Source of the DNA: Holophagales bacterium
Lineage (GTDB): Bacteria > Acidobacteriota > Holophagae > Holophagales > Holophagaceae
Assembly: GCA_031256155.1 (NCBI GenBank)
Contig: JAIRRD010000129.1
Coordinates: forward strand, 1-6,961
DNA length: 6,961 nt
Reading direction: 5' to 3'
Shown: piece by piece, positions 5,639-6,961 of the stretch
How the letters are laid out: every line of letters starts with the position of its first letter
How positions within the stretch are numbered: the stretch's first letter is position 1
Notes under the pieces: generated by a model
Told to the model about the DNA's origin: nothing
The model's database searches: none
Seen by the model: the letters and a program-made list of their open reading frames with translations, nothing else
Translations under genes and position numbers: made by a program

Positions 5639-6859
5639 ATGCAATCCGTGCCCAAATCGCTTCGTCTTCAGATCGGCCTCTTTGGTCGCCGAAACGTCGG
5701 CAAGTCATCCCTGCTCAACGCTATAGCGCGGCAGCAGGTTTCAATAGTGAGCGAGCAGGCGGGTACGACAACCGACCCCATTGAAAAACCTATGGAATTG
5801 CTCCCCTTGGGGCCTGTGCTGCTTATTGACACTGCCGGAATAGACGATGAGGGGACACTAGGCAGTTTACGGAAACAGCGCAGTGAATCTGTTCTGGACA
5901 GGGCAGATTTGGGCGTTCTGGTGACAGAAGCTGATTCCTGGGGCCTGTTTGAAGACAGCTTATTGGAAGAACTCAAAAAACGCAAAGTTCCGGTTTTAGT
6001 GGTTATAAATAAATCTGACCTTCAAATGCCATCAAAGCAAAATCTGTTTTCCATTGAATTTAAGGGTTGTGCAGCCGTTACTTGTTCCGCCAATACAGGC
6101 GATGGCATTGCGGATGTCATAGAGGCCATGCTGCGCCTTGCCCCAAGCGACCACTTTGAATGCCGACACCTCATCTCAGACCTTGTTCAACCCGGCGACA
6201 CAGCGCTATTGGTCACACCAATAGACAAGCAGGCCCCAAAAGGCAGACTGATACTGCCCCAGGTGATGACCATACGGGACTTACTGGATGGCGGCTCTAT
6301 TCCCATGGTCTGTCAGCAGGATGGAATACCATCAGCGCTTGAAAATCTTCGCAACCCACCGGCCATTGTCATAACCGACAGCCAGGCGTTTGATTTGGTA
6401 TCAGAAAAAGTGCCTGAATCTGTGCCCATGACTTCCTTTAGTATCCTCATGGCCAGATTTCAGGGTGACTTGACGGAAATGGTTCGCTCCGCAAAAGCAA
6501 TCTCAAACTTGAAAGAAGGCGACAGAGTTCTGATTCTTGAAACATGCAGCCACCACCCAACGGGAGACGACATTGGCAGGGTTAAGATACCTAACTGGCT
6601 CAGAAAGTTCGTCGGCGCTCAGTTAAAATTTGAACATGCACATGGGAGAGATTTTCCAGAAAACCTTTCGCCATACAAACTGGTGATTCACTGCGGAAAC
6701 TGCATGGGCAACAGGCGCGAAATGCTGAATCGGATTCACAGATGCCGGAGTGTCGGTGTTCCAATAACCAACTACGGCCTGACTATTGCATATTCGCTTG
6801 GCATATTGGAGCGCGCACTTAAACCGTTTCCAAACGTGCTGGATAATGTGTTCGTATAG
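5639..6859 (+). CDS. hydF: [FeFe]-hydrogenase H-cluster maturation GTPase HydF
   Basis: A 406-residue HydF, the cytosolic scaffold that receives the di-iron subcluster made by HydE and HydG and passes it to apo-HydA. The GTPase domain shows GRRNVGKSS (16-24), the Thr run GTTTDP (42-47), DTAG (64-67), NKSD (124-127) and SANTG (150-154). A dimerisation region follows. The C-terminal cluster domain has CSH (Cys303, His305) and HCGNC (His351, Cys352, Cys355), the family's CxH...HCxxC iron-sulfur ligands. All key residues are intact. I prefer the ATG at 5639, which gives MQSVPKSLRLQIGLFGRRN. A TTG two codons earlier (5633) is the alternative, and no strong Shine-Dalgarno marks either. A 17-bp hairpin lies upstream, and the stop codon lies inside a palindromic repeat. 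No hydE, hydG or hydrogenase structural gene is in the window, so its partners must be elsewhere. Confidence 0.96.
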   Translation: MQSVPKSLRLQIGLFGRRNVGKSSLLNAIARQQVSIVSEQAGTTTDPIEKPMELLPLGPVLLIDTAGIDDEGTLGSLRKQRSESVLDRADLGVLVTEADSWGLFEDSLLEELKKRKVPVLVVINKSDLQMPSKQNLFSIEFKGCAAVTCSANTGDGIADVIEAMLRLAPSDHFECRHLISDLVQPGDTALLVTPIDKQAPKGRLILPQVMTIRDLLDGGSIPMVCQQDGIPSALENLRNPPAIVITDSQAFDLVSEKVPESVPMTSFSILMARFQGDLTEMVRSAKAISNLKEGDRVLILETCSHHPTGDDIGRVKIPNWLRKFVGAQLKFEHAHGRDFPENLSPYKLVIHCGNCMGNRREMLNRIHRCRSVGVPITNYGLTIAYSLGILERALKPFPNVLDNVFV

Positions 6860-6918
6860 CGGTTTAACTTATTGTAGTTAAACCGCTATGCCGGGATTCG
6901 CTTGCGAATCACGGCCGC
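6854..6918 (+). repeat. Two-hairpin intergenic repeat, copy D (best-preserved)
   Basis: Hairpin 1 has perfect 14-bp arms, ATAGCGGTTTAACT (6856-6869) and AGTTAAACCGCTAT (6876-6889), around a TATTGT loop. Hairpin 2 pairs GATTCG (6895-6900) with CGAATC (6905-6910) around CTTG, extended by GCCG (6890-6893) with CGGC (6912-6915) after one mismatch. The first arm contains the hydF stop codon (TAG, 6857-6859). No U tract follows, so it is not a typical terminator, though it may shield the 3' end of the hydF mRNA. It is homologous to 1275-1339. Confidence 0.8.
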
Positions 6919-6919
6919 T

Positions 6920-6961
6920 CATAGTCCATAGGCGAGCTTGGCTCGCCGTAAATGGACTATG
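6920..6961. repeat. Nested stem-loop at the right edge of the window
   Basis: The outer arms CATAGTCCAT (6920-6929) and ATGGACTATG (6952-6961) are exact reverse complements. Inside them, GGCGAGC (6931-6937) and GCTCGCC (6941-6947) pair around TTG, leaving an asymmetric internal loop (A against GTAA). The right arm ends at the window edge, so the element may extend further. It follows directly on the two hairpins after hydF. Confidence 0.7.

Noticed and set aside
5402..5644. Minus-strand 80-codon frame in the hydF upstream region
   Set aside because: It spans the 17-bp hairpin, the G+C-rich block and part of repeat copy C. Its translation looks like read-through of repeats.
6854..6961. A CRISPR array or transposon end at the right edge
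   Set aside because: The hairpins are not direct repeats with uniform spacers, and no transposase or cas gene is visible. The edge does cut the region, so a mobile element beyond it cannot be excluded.

Overview
The window looks like a chromosomal segment of a Desulfovibrio-like bacterium (Desulfovibrionaceae or a near relative). That placement is an inference. It rests on a divergent NFACT/RqcH-family protein starting with MEA, a HydF hydrogenase maturase, a DUF2891 protein and a moderate base composition. Several otherwise near-invariant motifs have drifted, for example switch I of YchF. That would fit a fast-evolving, perhaps host-associated lineage, but one window cannot prove it. No transposase, prophage, CRISPR, tRNA or rRNA is visible.

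Layout. Positions 1-1164 hold a long minus-strand reading frame that is open at the left edge: 388 codons of an NFACT-family (RqcH/Rqc2-like) ribosome quality control protein, cut just as its C-terminal NFACT-R domain begins. Positions 1165-1415 form a divergent intergenic region with palindromic repeats and the probable clpP promoter. Plus-strand genes follow: clpP (1416-2015), hisC (2057-3178) and ychF (3198-4298). A small terminator-like hairpin lies between clpP and hisC, and only 19 nt separate hisC from ychF. A minus-strand gene for an exported DUF2891 protein (4304-5377) converges on ychF with 5 nt between the stop codons. Positions 5378-5638 hold no credible gene but contain a palindromic repeat, a G+C-rich stretch and a perfect 17-bp hairpin. 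The plus-strand hydF (5639-6859) comes next, and its stop codon lies inside a palindrome. The last 102 bases are consecutive stem-loops.

Gene relationships. RqcH-like proteins tag stalled nascent chains with alanine in bacteria where this has been studied, and ClpP proteases degrade such chains. The divergent NFACT-clpP pair is therefore a plausible proteostasis neighbourhood. HisC acts in histidine biosynthesis, YchF is a ribosome-associated ATPase, and HydF is the scaffold and GTPase for [FeFe]-hydrogenase H-cluster assembly. No hydE, hydG or hydrogenase gene is in the window.

The most interesting signal is non-coding. A palindromic repeat family (arms close to ATAGCGGTTTAACT) occurs in all three long intergenic regions. 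Its two longest copies (1275-1339 and 6854-6918) align without gaps over 65 bp with 18 differences, 17 of them transitions. Several differences are paired changes that keep the stems, which suggests a structured two-hairpin element.
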